Shown here piece after piece: positions 46,912 to 56,414 of a stretch of DNA of 64,000 nucleotides. The notes below the pieces were generated by a model. It did no database searches. It was not told the origin of the DNA and was given only the letters and a program-made list of their open reading frames with translations. Each line of letters starts with the position of its first letter. Within the stretch, counting starts at the first letter, position 1. The translations under genes and the position numbers were made by a program. The DNA lies in the NCBI RefSeq assembly GCF_000938265.1, contig NZ_JYFC01000004.1, positions 124,001-188,000 on the forward strand, written 5' to 3'. The stretch comes from Agreia bicolorata (lineage in GTDB: Bacteria > Actinomycetota > Actinomycetes > Actinomycetales > Microbacteriaceae).

Positions 46912-47868
46912 ATGACAGCCCCGACATCCCGTAGGCCTCGAGCGACCGACCTCCTTCTCGCGCGCGATCTCGATCCTGATACTCTCCGGCAGCTTCAACG
47001 CTCTGCGGGCACCGACACGCGTCGGCTTCGTCGAGGTGTCTACGTGGCTGCAGACTCATAGGCCGGCCTCGACACGCACTCCCGTCAACTCGCGAATGTC
47101 CTCGCCGTCGACTCGACCCATCGGCATCCGGTCTTCGGCCACGTCTCGGCAGCCGCGATCTGGGGCCTTCCGCTGGCCGACCGTGCGTGGCCCGCAGAGG
47201 TGCACGTGATCGTCGGCCAGAGCTCATACGCGCGCAGCAAGAACGGTGTGGTGGTTCATCGTCAGCGGGTGGATGATGGCGATGTCGTCGAGCGCAACGG
47301 AGTGCTCGTCACAAGCCTCGAGCGCACGACGATCGACCTGGCGCGCACCATGCCGTTCCCCATTGCCGTCGCCGCGATCGACCTCACCCTGTATGAGAAG
47401 CGCGCGGGCCGACATGTTCTGACGCGAGAACAGCTCATCGAAGCGCTGCTCCGCTCGCCGCGCACGAACGGCCGCGCGCGGGCCAGGCGAGCCATCGATG
47501 CCGCGAGGGTCGGTGCCGACAACGCGGGCGAAACGCTGAGCAGGCTCGCGATCATCAAACTTGGCTTTCCGGAGCCTCTCCTTCAGGTTCAGCACGTGAA
47601 TCCCAGGGGCGGCTTCTACTACACCGATCATGAGTGGCCCGAGTACAAGGCGATTGCGGAGTTCGATGGATTCGGCAAGTACCTGAAGCAGGCGTTGAAG
47701 CTCGGAGAGAGAGCCGGAGATGTCATCTATGAGGAGAAGATCCGGGAGGATCACCTTCGAGACGAGAACAACGACGTGACGCGGTGGGGTCCACCCGAGC
47801 TTCGCAACCCGCCTGAGATCGCGCGCCGCCTCCTGCGTATCGGAGTTCCCAGGATCACAGGGCGCTGA
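46912..47868 (+). pseudogene. AbiEi-like/DUF559-like gene interrupted by an in-frame TAG
   Basis: ATG 46912 follows a strong GGGAGG. Codon 50 (47059-47061) is TAG, yet the same frame continues open to 47868, so a single nonsense change splits the gene. The N-terminal part (TDLLLARDLDPDTLRQLQR..LRRGVYVAA) is the wHTH of AbiEi-type proteins, followed by HVSAAAIWGLPL and TSLERTTIDLAR. The C-terminal part (LAIIKLGFPEPLLQVQH; EYKAIAEFDGFGKY; YEEKIREDHLR) looks like a DUF559/Vsr-type PD-(D/E)XK nuclease with E-x-DG and E-x-K. A second start at GTG 47200 could express only the nuclease half. Bracketed by 60-bp palindromes. Confidence 0.78.
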
Positions 47869-47869
47869 A

Positions 47870-47929
47870 TGTTGCTTGGGGCGACGGATGTTGCCGGTCG
47901 CCCGGCAACATCCGTCGCTTTGGGCAACA
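47870..47929. repeat. 60-bp palindromic repeat, right copy
   Basis: Starts one base after the pseudogene stop. Its 17-bp stem (47881-47897 with 47902-47918, loop TCGC) is identical to the left copy; the outer arms are TGTTGCT/GGCAACA, one base different. The two copies are in the same orientation, 1,138 bp apart. Confidence 0.85.
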
Positions 47930-47988
47930 CCCATGCGGGGAGCCGGGGTTGTGGTCTCCGGGCGCAACGGGGCGGCTTGGTAATGTAA

Positions 47989-49098
<1,110 letters not shown>

Positions 49099-49111
49099 GT
49101 CTCGCCTCGCC

Positions 49112-49141
49112 GCGCGCATCCGCTGTTCGGTGGATGCGCGC
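49112..49141 (+). terminator. Hairpin terminator after asd
   Basis: GCGCGCATCC (49112-49121) and GGATGCGCGC (49132-49141) form a perfect 10-bp stem with a 10-nt loop, 13 bases after the asd stop. GC-rich, without a U-tract. Confidence 0.6.
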
Positions 49142-49168
49142 GCAGGCGCGGATTGACACAATGGCGGT

Positions 49169-49768
49169 ATGAGCATTCCGGACTACTCGGGCAATCCCAC
49201 TTATCGACTCAGTACGGCCGAACGTGACCGTGCAGTCACGGAGCTGCGCCAGCACGTGGCCGAGGGGCGTCTGACCGAGGCCGAATTCACCGAGCGCAGC
49301 AAGGCCGCGCGCACTGCCGTGACCCGAGGCGACCTCGCGCCGTTGTTCGAAGATCTGCCGGCCACCACGTTCCCTGCGTCTGTTGGTGAGGCGGCCCGAT
49401 CCACCCCGGCGTCTCCGAGCGCATCCGCATCCGCGCCGACGGTCTTCGCCGAACCGCGCCCCACCGACGACATCCCCGACTATGGCGCGCCCGAGATCGA
49501 GCGAGTCGCGCCGCAGCCCGCGGCGCCCTCTGCGCAATATCCGACCCCGAGCGCAACCGAAGGCTGGAAGGATCCGCAGGCAAAGGAGCCGAGCCGCATC
49601 GGGGCCACGGTGATGGCCATCGTGCCGTTCGTCTCGCTCGCCCTGTTCTTCGTGACCGGCAGCGGCTTCGGCTGGGGGTACAGCTGGATATGGTTCGCGC
49701 TGATCCCGGTCACCGGCATCATCGTCTACGGCCCGAACGGCAGGCCGGACCGCAGACGGAGGCGCTAG
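49169..49768 (+). CDS. DUF1707 SHOCT-like membrane protein
   Basis: A 199-residue protein. Residues about 10-60 are the DUF1707 domain: RLSTAERDRAVTELRQHVAEGRLTEAEFTERS (given in part), typically followed by LF.DLP. A Pro/Ala-rich linker joins it to a C-terminal membrane region with two helices (VMAIVPFVSLALFFV, WIWFALIPVTGIIV) and a basic tail. Function is unknown; the domain is widespread in actinobacteria. Its TAG stop shares the CTAG tetranucleotide with the stop of the converging gene. Confidence 0.85.
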   Translation: MSIPDYSGNPTYRLSTAERDRAVTELRQHVAEGRLTEAEFTERSKAARTAVTRGDLAPLFEDLPATTFPASVGEAARSTPASPSASASAPTVFAEPRPTDDIPDYGAPEIERVAPQPAAPSAQYPTPSATEGWKDPQAKEPSRIGATVMAIVPFVSLALFFVTGSGFGWGYSWIWFALIPVTGIIVYGPNGRPDRRRRR

Positions 49769-51342
49769 CCGCCGGTGCCGGCCCCTACCGTGGGAATGCC
49801 GAGGATCGTGCGCACCTCGTTAGCGGTGAGGGCCCGCCACGGCGAGGCATCCTGATTGCTTCCGGATGCCTGCGGGCTGTCGCCCTGGGTCCACCACTTG
49901 GCCTCGTACGCAGTGCCGTCGAACATCACGAGATCGCCCTTGGTGTAGGTGCTCGTGCCCTGCCATGCCGGGTAGGTGCCGGCAGGCAGCGTCGGAACCG
50001 GAACCGGGGTCTCGCCCGGAAGGACCGGCCCCACGAGCTCCCACGGCGTCTCGGATGCCTGCAGCACCGGGTTGTCGGGGATATCGCCCTGGGTCCAGTA
50101 CTTTGCTGTGTACACCTGGCGGTGCCACACGACCTTCGTGTCTTTCGGGTAGGCGGAGTCGGCGTCCCAGATCTGATAGGGGCTGGTGGCCGGGTCGTCG
50201 GTGAGGTCTTCTCTGTTGGTCGGAATCGATGTGGTGACGGCTCCGGCCGCCGCATCGGGAGAACCTGTCAGCGTGTCGCCGAGGAGCGCGGCGAACGAGA
50301 GATCGCCCTGGTTGACACCACTGCACGAGTCGCTCACCCGCGTGACGTCGGGATAGTTCGAGCCGCAGGTGGTGTCGCGGTTCAGCGACCACATCGAGAC
50401 GCGGCCGACGCCGTTCTCTACAGCGAAGGCGTTGAGGGCCTTGGCGTCGTCGAGCGTGAAGATCTCGCCGGCAACGTCGTTCTGGCCGACCATGGGCGTG
50501 AGGCCGATCTTGTTCCACAGCTCGACCGGGCCGAGCGATATGCCCTGGCGGTCGTAGAGCGTGCGCAGTTGGCCGTGCACGGCGTTCGCCGCGGACGTCG
50601 AGGCGTCGAGCATCGACTGCCCCTTCTCGCGACTGTCGCCGTAGTCCATGGTCATCAGGTTGACGCCGGCCAGGTCGACGCCGGCATCGAGCATCCGAGT
50701 CACCTCGTCGGTGCCGTCGGTCGTGAGCCCCGACGGGGCGACGGGCAGGGTGAGCCAGACGGCCAGCGGTGAGCCCGTCCCGGCCCGATCTTTCTGGATG
50801 CTCGCAATCGCGGTCGCGCGACGGTCGTCCGAGGCGGTGTCGGTAAGGTTGGTGCCCTCGATGTCGAGGTCGATGGTTCTCAGCGAGTAGCGGTCGATGA
50901 CCGACTCGTAGGCCTTCTTCAGCTTGTCCGGGTCGGTGCAGCCGGTTGACAGCTCGTCGTTGAGGAGCCCGCCGAACGACACGATCACGTCGCCGCCCTG
51001 CTGGGTGCGGCGCGCAATGCGCCGGTCGAGGTCGAGGGCCTGGTCGGCCTCGTCCATCGAGTAGTACGTTCCCCAGGAGGGGCTGCAGGGGTCGGTTTTG
51101 GATGCGACGACGAACGACAGCACGACGTTGTCGCCGGCCGAGTTGGCCGGGTTCTCGAACGCGAAGCTCGGCGTTGCCGTGACATCGACGTAGCCGGCCA
51201 TCCAAGCCTTCGTTGTCACGCTCGTCGCGTCCTGAAACCATCTCCAGCCTTGAAAGCCGGAGAAGACGAGTCCCGCGATGAGGAGAAAGACGCCGGACAG
51301 CCGCACTATCGACAGGCGGCGCCCGGGAAAACGTGTAGACAA
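49765..51342 (-). CDS. Membrane-anchored GH18-like hydrolase with two CBM5/12 domains
   Basis: A 525-residue exported protein. I set the start at TTG 51342, with AGGGGA just upstream; a GTG at 51372 is also possible. One N-terminal hydrophobic helix (LSGVFLLIAGLVFSGF) anchors it or is cleaved. The TIM barrel (about 40-350) has the GH18 core YSLRTIDLDIEGTNL, matching DxxDxDxE in shortened form (DLDIE), plus VIVSFGG and MTMDYG. Two chitin-binding modules follow (YQIWDADSAYPKDTKVVW..AKYWTQGD; YPAWQGTSTYTKGD..AKWWTQGD). Probably cleaves chitin-like or exported amino-sugar polymer; divergent from the synthase gene at 51440. Confidence 0.87.
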   Translation of the reverse strand: MSTRFPGRRLSIVRLSGVFLLIAGLVFSGFQGWRWFQDATSVTTKAWMAGYVDVTATPSFAFENPANSAGDNVVLSFVVASKTDPCSPSWGTYYSMDEADQALDLDRRIARRTQQGGDVIVSFGGLLNDELSTGCTDPDKLKKAYESVIDRYSLRTIDLDIEGTNLTDTASDDRRATAIASIQKDRAGTGSPLAVWLTLPVAPSGLTTDGTDEVTRMLDAGVDLAGVNLMTMDYGDSREKGQSMLDASTSAANAVHGQLRTLYDRQGISLGPVELWNKIGLTPMVGQNDVAGEIFTLDDAKALNAFAVENGVGRVSMWSLNRDTTCGSNYPDVTRVSDSCSGVNQGDLSFAALLGDTLTGSPDAAAGAVTTSIPTNREDLTDDPATSPYQIWDADSAYPKDTKVVWHRQVYTAKYWTQGDIPDNPVLQASETPWELVGPVLPGETPVPVPTLPAGTYPAWQGTSTYTKGDLVMFDGTAYEAKWWTQGDSPQASGSNQDASPWRALTANEVRTILGIPTVGAGTGG

Positions 51343-51439
51343 GAGTTCCCCTAAATGTTGATCGGTACTCACTTTCGCACAAAATCGTGAGAGACTGTCA
51401 ACTTTGCAGGTATTGAGTACTTTTCTGGGGAGATTTGTC

Positions 51440-53782
51440 ATGGTCGACGAAACGAAGACCCGGCGCCGGCAGTGGGGTTCTGAGCGGCGCAGCGAACCGC
51501 TATCGATCGTTCACCCAAAGCCGAGCTCGCGCACGGTCACGATGGGCCGTCTCGCCATCGTCGCCACCATCGGGTTCTGGATCATCTATGTGATCACGAC
51601 GGTGTTCCGCGAGCTCGTGAACAATCCGGGTGCGGGGTTCCGCTTCACGCTCGAGGCGGTGAGCTATCTCCTCGTCGTCACGATTCTCACGTTCTCCGCC
51701 TTGATGTATCTGCTGGCTCGCCAGGGTGCGTTGTACCGGTTCCGAAGCCACGTTCGCGTTCCTCGCGGTGAGCTTGATCGCCACTTCGCCGAGTATTCCG
51801 ACGGCATCACCGTGCTCGTTCCGAGCTATGCCGAAGAGACCAACGTCGTGCGCGCCACCCTGTGGTCCGCAGCGCTGCAGGAGTTTCCCGACCTACGCAT
51901 CGTGTTGCTCCTCGACGACCCGCCGTACCCCACCGATCCTGAGAAGGCCGAGACTCTCGAGGCGACACGGGCGCTCGCAGCTCAGATCGATGCGGCCCTG
52001 AGAATTCCGGGTGAGCGCTTTCGCGCCTCGGTCGACGACCTCATGGAGCGTTTTGCTGCCGATGACACGGTGGCGCGCGCCGACGTAGAGAAACTCGTCG
52101 ACGACTATGTCGCGGCGGCCGAGTGGCTCGAGGCGATGGCCGATACGGAGCAGGTCGGCGATCACGTCGACGAGTTCTTCGTCGATCAGATCGTGATGGG
52201 TCTCGCCCGCGAACTGAGACTGACGATTGTCGCGCTGGGCGGTGCTCTCGACCAGGACTCGTACCCCGATGCGGACCGCCTGATCACGCTTGCGCTCCGA
52301 CTGTCGCGCATCTTCACCGCGCAACTCGACTACTTCGAACGCAAGAAGTTCGCGTCGCTGTCGCACGAGGCCAACAAGGCCATGAACCTCAACTCGTACA
52401 TCGGTCTGATGGGTCGCGCCTGGACGACGGAGGATACCGTCGATGGTGTGGTCCTTCGTGAGGCAGAAGACGAGGCCTCGGCCGCTCTGGTCATTCCTGA
52501 CACGACCTACCTGCTGACCCTCGACGCAGACTCACTACTGCTGCGCGACTACTGCGTGCGTCTCGTCTACCTCCTCGAGCAGCCCGAGAATGCTCGGGTG
52601 GCCGTGACGCAGACGCCGTATTCGGCATTCCGCGGTGCACCCACGCGCATCGAACGTGTCGCCGGTGCGACGACCGACCTCCAGCACATCCTGCACCAGG
52701 GCATGACGTACTACAACGCCACCTTCTGGGTGGGCGCCAACGCTGTCATCCGCAAGCGCGCGTTGGAGGACATCGTCGAGGTGGAGGTCGTCGCCGGCTT
52801 CGAGGTGAAGACGTTCATTCAGGACCGCACGGTCATCGAGGACACCGAGTCGAGCATCGACCTCGGAACCCACGGGTGGACACTCGTGAACTACCCCGAG
52901 CGCCTCAGCTACAGCGCGACCCCTCCCGACTTCGGTTCGCTCATCGTGCAGCGTCGTCGCTGGGCGAATGGCGGACTTCTCATTCTTCCGAAGTTCTGGG
53001 ACCAGCTGAGGGAGCGTCGTTTCAACCGCGAGCGGGTGCTTCTCAGCGAGATTCTGCTGCGGTCCAACTACATGGCATCGATCGCGTGGGCGAGCTTCGG
53101 GCTGCTGTTCCTGCTCGCATACCCGTATGACAGTCGACTGCTGAGCCCCTTCGTGTTCCTCGCCGCGCTGCCGTACTTCATCGCCATGGGAAGCGACCTG
53201 CGCTCGGCCGGGCACCGCTTCAGCGACATCTTCCGCATCTACGGCTTCAACCTCGTTCTGCTTCCCGTCAACCTTGCGGGCGTCTTCAAGTCGTTCCAGC
53301 AGATGATCACGGGCGAGAAGATCCCGTTCGTGCGAACGCCGAAGGTCAAGAACCGCACGGCGGCACCCGCCCTCTATGTCATCACCCCGTATGTGATTGT
53401 GTTGTTCTCGTTGTTCACTCTCTATCGGGACATCGTTCTGCAGAACTGGGGCAACGCTCTGTTTGCTGCGTTCAACGCGATCATGGCCGCCGGAGCGATA
53501 CGCGCCTACATCGGACTCTGGAACTCAGCTGTCGACGTGTGGCTCGGATTCCTGAACTTCCTCTACGTCGACCGCAAGAAGAAGAAAGAGCCTCAGCGTT
53601 CGCTCGTCGATCCGGATGCGCCGGTCGATTGGCAGACGATCCTGTATCACGGCGACCGACGGCTGGGTCGCGATCTGCGCCAGTCGAAGGATCGCCGCCG
53701 GAGGATCGGTATCCGCAGCAGTTCGCCTCGCAGCCGGATGACCGCGGGCAACGCAATCCAGAAGGTCGACCGCCCCGAATAA
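51440..53782 (+). CDS. Processive GT2 glycosyltransferase (cellulose synthase-like)
   Basis: A 780-residue membrane synthase starting at ATG 51440 after GGGGAGA. Two N-terminal helices, a cytoplasmic GT-A domain and five C-terminal helices. Signature residues: ITVLVPSYAEE opens the domain, LTLDADS is the metal-binding D-x-D region, FIQDRTVIEDTE carries the catalytic base (ED) and QRRRWANGG is the Q-x-x-R-W product-site motif. An unusually long helical insert (about residues 170-340) separates the first strand from the DAD motif. A basic cytoplasmic tail ends it. Likely polymerises and exports a beta-linked surface polysaccharide; the sugar is unknown. Confidence 0.85.
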   Translation: MVDETKTRRRQWGSERRSEPLSIVHPKPSSRTVTMGRLAIVATIGFWIIYVITTVFRELVNNPGAGFRFTLEAVSYLLVVTILTFSALMYLLARQGALYRFRSHVRVPRGELDRHFAEYSDGITVLVPSYAEETNVVRATLWSAALQEFPDLRIVLLLDDPPYPTDPEKAETLEATRALAAQIDAALRIPGERFRASVDDLMERFAADDTVARADVEKLVDDYVAAAEWLEAMADTEQVGDHVDEFFVDQIVMGLARELRLTIVALGGALDQDSYPDADRLITLALRLSRIFTAQLDYFERKKFASLSHEANKAMNLNSYIGLMGRAWTTEDTVDGVVLREAEDEASAALVIPDTTYLLTLDADSLLLRDYCVRLVYLLEQPENARVAVTQTPYSAFRGAPTRIERVAGATTDLQHILHQGMTYYNATFWVGANAVIRKRALEDIVEVEVVAGFEVKTFIQDRTVIEDTESSIDLGTHGWTLVNYPERLSYSATPPDFGSLIVQRRRWANGGLLILPKFWDQLRERRFNRERVLLSEILLRSNYMASIAWASFGLLFLLAYPYDSRLLSPFVFLAALPYFIAMGSDLRSAGHRFSDIFRIYGFNLVLLPVNLAGVFKSFQQMITGEKIPFVRTPKVKNRTAAPALYVITPYVIVLFSLFTLYRDIVLQNWGNALFAAFNAIMAAGAIRAYIGLWNSAVDVWLGFLNFLYVDRKKKKEPQRSLVDPDAPVDWQTILYHGDRRLGRDLRQSKDRRRRIGIRSSSPRSRMTAGNAIQKVDRPE

Positions 53783-53787
53783 CCGTC

Positions 53788-54486
53788 ATGACCTCACGAC
53801 GACCGGCGATTCTGATCGTCGCGCTCGTTGTGCTCGCGGTCGTTATCGGAGGAGGGGTAGTGCGCGCATCCCTTGGGCCCAGTGCCCAGAGCGAGTCTCC
53901 GGCTGACACCGGCATCCCAGGAGCGCCGGTGGCCGCCTTTTACGGCGACTCGTACACTCTGGGCACCGGTGCGAGCGAGCGGGGCAAACGATGGTCGAGC
54001 ATCATCGCGGCCGATCGAGGGTGGAACGAGGTCAACCCGAGTGTGAACGGCCTGGGGTTCGTGAACAATCGTGACCGGCTGCCGGCCGGGGGTGACCTCG
54101 TCGACGCTGTCATCGCATCCGAACCCGACATTCTCTTCGTGACGATGGGTCTCAACGACAACTTCTCGATGCCCGCGAGGGCAGACGAGGTGCATGCGGC
54201 CATCGTCGCCGACTTCGCCGCGTTGCGGAGGGCTCTGCCCGAGACGCGCATCATCGTGGTCGAACCGTTCTGGTACACCGACGAGCGACCGCAGAGCCTG
54301 GCAACGATCAGCGGCTGGGTAGCGGATGAGGCTCGCACGATAGGAGCCGAGAGCATCGAGGGTGCCTCGCATTGGATAGAGGGCCACCCGGAGTGGATGG
54401 CTGACGACGGACTTCACCCGAACGACGAGGGCTACGCCGAGATAGCCAGGCGCATGTCCGAAGAGCTGGATCGACGTGGGCTGTAA
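53788..54486 (+). CDS. Secreted SGNH/GDSL hydrolase
   Basis: A 232-residue protein with an N-terminal signal anchor (AILIVALVVLAVVIGGGVV) and the SGNH esterase blocks: AAFYGDSYTLGTG (Ser nucleophile), GLNDN (block III Asn) and DGLHPNDEGY (catalytic Asp-x-x-His). Such enzymes often remove or transfer acyl groups on polysaccharides. It starts five bases after the GT2 stop, so it is very likely co-transcribed and acts on that polymer (inference). Confidence 0.87.
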   Translation: MTSRRPAILIVALVVLAVVIGGGVVRASLGPSAQSESPADTGIPGAPVAAFYGDSYTLGTGASERGKRWSSIIAADRGWNEVNPSVNGLGFVNNRDRLPAGGDLVDAVIASEPDILFVTMGLNDNFSMPARADEVHAAIVADFAALRRALPETRIIVVEPFWYTDERPQSLATISGWVADEARTIGAESIEGASHWIEGHPEWMADDGLHPNDEGYAEIARRMSEELDRRGL

Positions 54487-54594
54487 GCATGAGAAATGCA
54501 CCCAGCGGACGCGTCCAGGAGCGAGTAGTGTGAGGTGACCGTGCGCCTCTGGGGGGAGTTTGCTTGTGCGCAAGAGCCTATTCAGGGGGAGAAC

Positions 54595-55200
54595 GTGGAA
54601 GTGCAGTCGACGGTGCAATCATGCAGAGTCGGAATTGTCGATGACCACGAGCTTCTGCTCGACGGCCTCACCATGTATATGCGCAGCAACGCCCCAGATC
54701 TTGATGTCGTCATCAGTGTCACGGGGTGGTTCGAGATGATCCGGCATTCCGCATTCCCGCCCGATGTGGTGGTGATGGATCTGCAGTTGCAGGAGCCGAT
54801 CTCGATCGAGACGCGGGTGCGGACGTGCCTTGCCGCCGGTGCGCTCGTCGTGGTGGTCAGTGCGCTCGACACCGACGAGATCCGTGAGAGTTCGCTGGCC
54901 GCAGGTGCGTCGGCATTCGTGTCGAAATCCTCGCCCGCAGATTCGGTGGTCGACGCCGTGCGCACGGCTTGGTCGCAGAAGCAGAGCACGGTCGCCTTCG
55001 TCGATACCGCGCTCGAGACGCTTCGCCTCTATGCCGACGGTTTGACTCCGGTCGACATCGGGTTGCAACTGGGCATCCCCTTCGAGGCGGTCAAGAGCAA
55101 CCTGTCGCGCATCCGCGACCACTATGCGGCCACGGGACGCCCCACCCGATCCAAGCAGGATCTCATCCGCCGTGCGGCGGAAGACGGGCTCGTGTCCTGA
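54595..55200 (+). CDS. Response regulator with conserved phospho-acceptor
   Basis: A 201-residue two-domain regulator. GTG start 54595 follows AGGGGGAG. Receiver: VGIVDDHELL (acidic pocket), PPDVVVMDLQL (phospho-acceptor Asp), VVVVSALD and AFVSKSS (Lys). The C-terminal 60 residues (LETLRLYADGLTPVDIGLQLGIPFEAVKSNLSRIR) form an atypical LuxR/sigma-4-like helix-turn-helix. Its stop is followed directly by a histidine kinase gene. It is a paralogue of the protein at 61399-62040; both end RRAAEDG(L/Y)(V/L)S. Confidence 0.87.
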   Translation: MEVQSTVQSCRVGIVDDHELLLDGLTMYMRSNAPDLDVVISVTGWFEMIRHSAFPPDVVVMDLQLQEPISIETRVRTCLAAGALVVVVSALDTDEIRESSLAAGASAFVSKSSPADSVVDAVRTAWSQKQSTVAFVDTALETLRLYADGLTPVDIGLQLGIPFEAVKSNLSRIRDHYAATGRPTRSKQDLIRRAAEDGLVS

Positions 55201-56414
55201 CCTCCCTGTCGCTCGGAACAGACGCCGAAGGCGTCTTCACAAGCCGCGCCCTCAGCGATGCGAGCGTCTGGTTGTCGTCGATCCTGCTCGCTGCCGTGGC
55301 GGCGATAGTCTTTGTGCTTTCCGTCCGTGATCCCGTCAATGCGGGCGAGGTGGGAATCGGGCGGGCGATCGTGCCGGTCCTGTCGCTCGCGGTCCTGGGG
55401 GCGGGCGCATATGTCCTCCAACGACGACACGGCTCGCTGGAGACCGTCGTCGCCCTGTTGATCGTCTGCTGCGCTGGATTCGCCTATGCTCTGAGCGTCG
55501 ATCCGCTGCTGGCCGCGAGTCAGAAGTCCGACAGCATTGTGCTCAGTCTTCCCGTTGTCGCAGCCACGGTATCCGGCGTCGGCAGGCGATCGCTTGCATC
55601 CTGTCTCGTCGTGTGCGGGCTTTCCAATGTGGCTATGTCGAGTGCGTCGGTGCTCGGCACCGCGATCGGGGGCCGTGAGATCGTCGTCGACTTCACCGCG
55701 CTCGGCTCGCTCATCGCCGTCTTTCTCCTCTTGATCGTTCTGTGGGCAGCCCGTAGAAACGCCGTGCAAGAGGCGCCCGCCCTCGACCGTGCCGCCAGAG
55801 AGCAGCAGAGTATCAACGAAGAAGCTCGCCTTCTCGGCCACGCGTCGAGCCTTCTTCATGACACCGTCCTCGGCGATCTCCACGCCATCGCGATGCTGGG
55901 GCCGGGACCGATCCCCGAGAGCCATCTCGCCGTGATCCGTCGAGACCTAGACCTTCTCGCGCGCAGCGATGAACTTCTTCGCGCCACAGGAGGTGCTGCG
56001 ATTCCCGGTCTGATCGAGTCGACGAGTGAAAGCATGCTCACGCGCACGCTGGCTCGGGTCGGCTCGCGAGGACTTCGTGTGATCGTGTCAGGCGATGTCG
56101 ACGAGCTCGACGCTCTCGACGCTACGGCGGAGGAGGCGATCGTGGCCGCCATCGAGCAGTGCCTCGTCAATGTGGTCGTTCACGCCGGCGTGTCACTGGC
56201 CGAACTCGCGATCGTCGCGTCCGGCGATGAGGTCACGGCGACCATTACCGATGCCGGCCGCGGGTTCACGGTTTCTGCGACGCCCGCAGACAGGCTCGGC
56301 CTGCGGCTCTCCGTCTATGACCGGATGTTCGGGGTCGGCGGATCCGCCACCGTCTGGTCGACGCCTGGGGCGGGCACATCGGTGCTTCTTTCAGTGCCGA
56401 AGGGCCTCGCATGA
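55197..56414 (+). CDS. NarL-type sensor histidine kinase
   Basis: A membrane kinase of about 405 residues: five or six hydrophobic N-terminal helices (about 25-185), then HisKA_3-like LGHASSLLHDTVLGDLHAI with the phospho-acceptor His, and an HATPase domain with AAIEQCLVNVVVHAG (N box) and ATITDAGRGFTV (G1). The frame has no ATG or GTG start; CTG at 55197 overlaps the preceding TGA (CTGA) and would give MTSLSLGTD, whereas TTG at 55272 would give a shorter product. The start is therefore uncertain. Likely kinase for the response regulator upstream and possibly for the one at 61399. Confidence 0.85.
   Translation: MTSLSLGTDAEGVFTSRALSDASVWLSSILLAAVAAIVFVLSVRDPVNAGEVGIGRAIVPVLSLAVLGAGAYVLQRRHGSLETVVALLIVCCAGFAYALSVDPLLAASQKSDSIVLSLPVVAATVSGVGRRSLASCLVVCGLSNVAMSSASVLGTAIGGREIVVDFTALGSLIAVFLLLIVLWAARRNAVQEAPALDRAAREQQSINEEARLLGHASSLLHDTVLGDLHAIAMLGPGPIPESHLAVIRRDLDLLARSDELLRATGGAAIPGLIESTSESMLTRTLARVGSRGLRVIVSGDVDELDALDATAEEAIVAAIEQCLVNVVVHAGVSLAELAIVASGDEVTATITDAGRGFTVSATPADRLGLRLSVYDRMFGVGGSATVWSTPGAGTSVLLSVPKGLA

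Noticed and set aside
54521-54536. GCGAGTAGTG as a further LAL site upstream of the response regulator
   Set aside because: Only about seven of nine core bases match; too weak without a genome-wide motif model.
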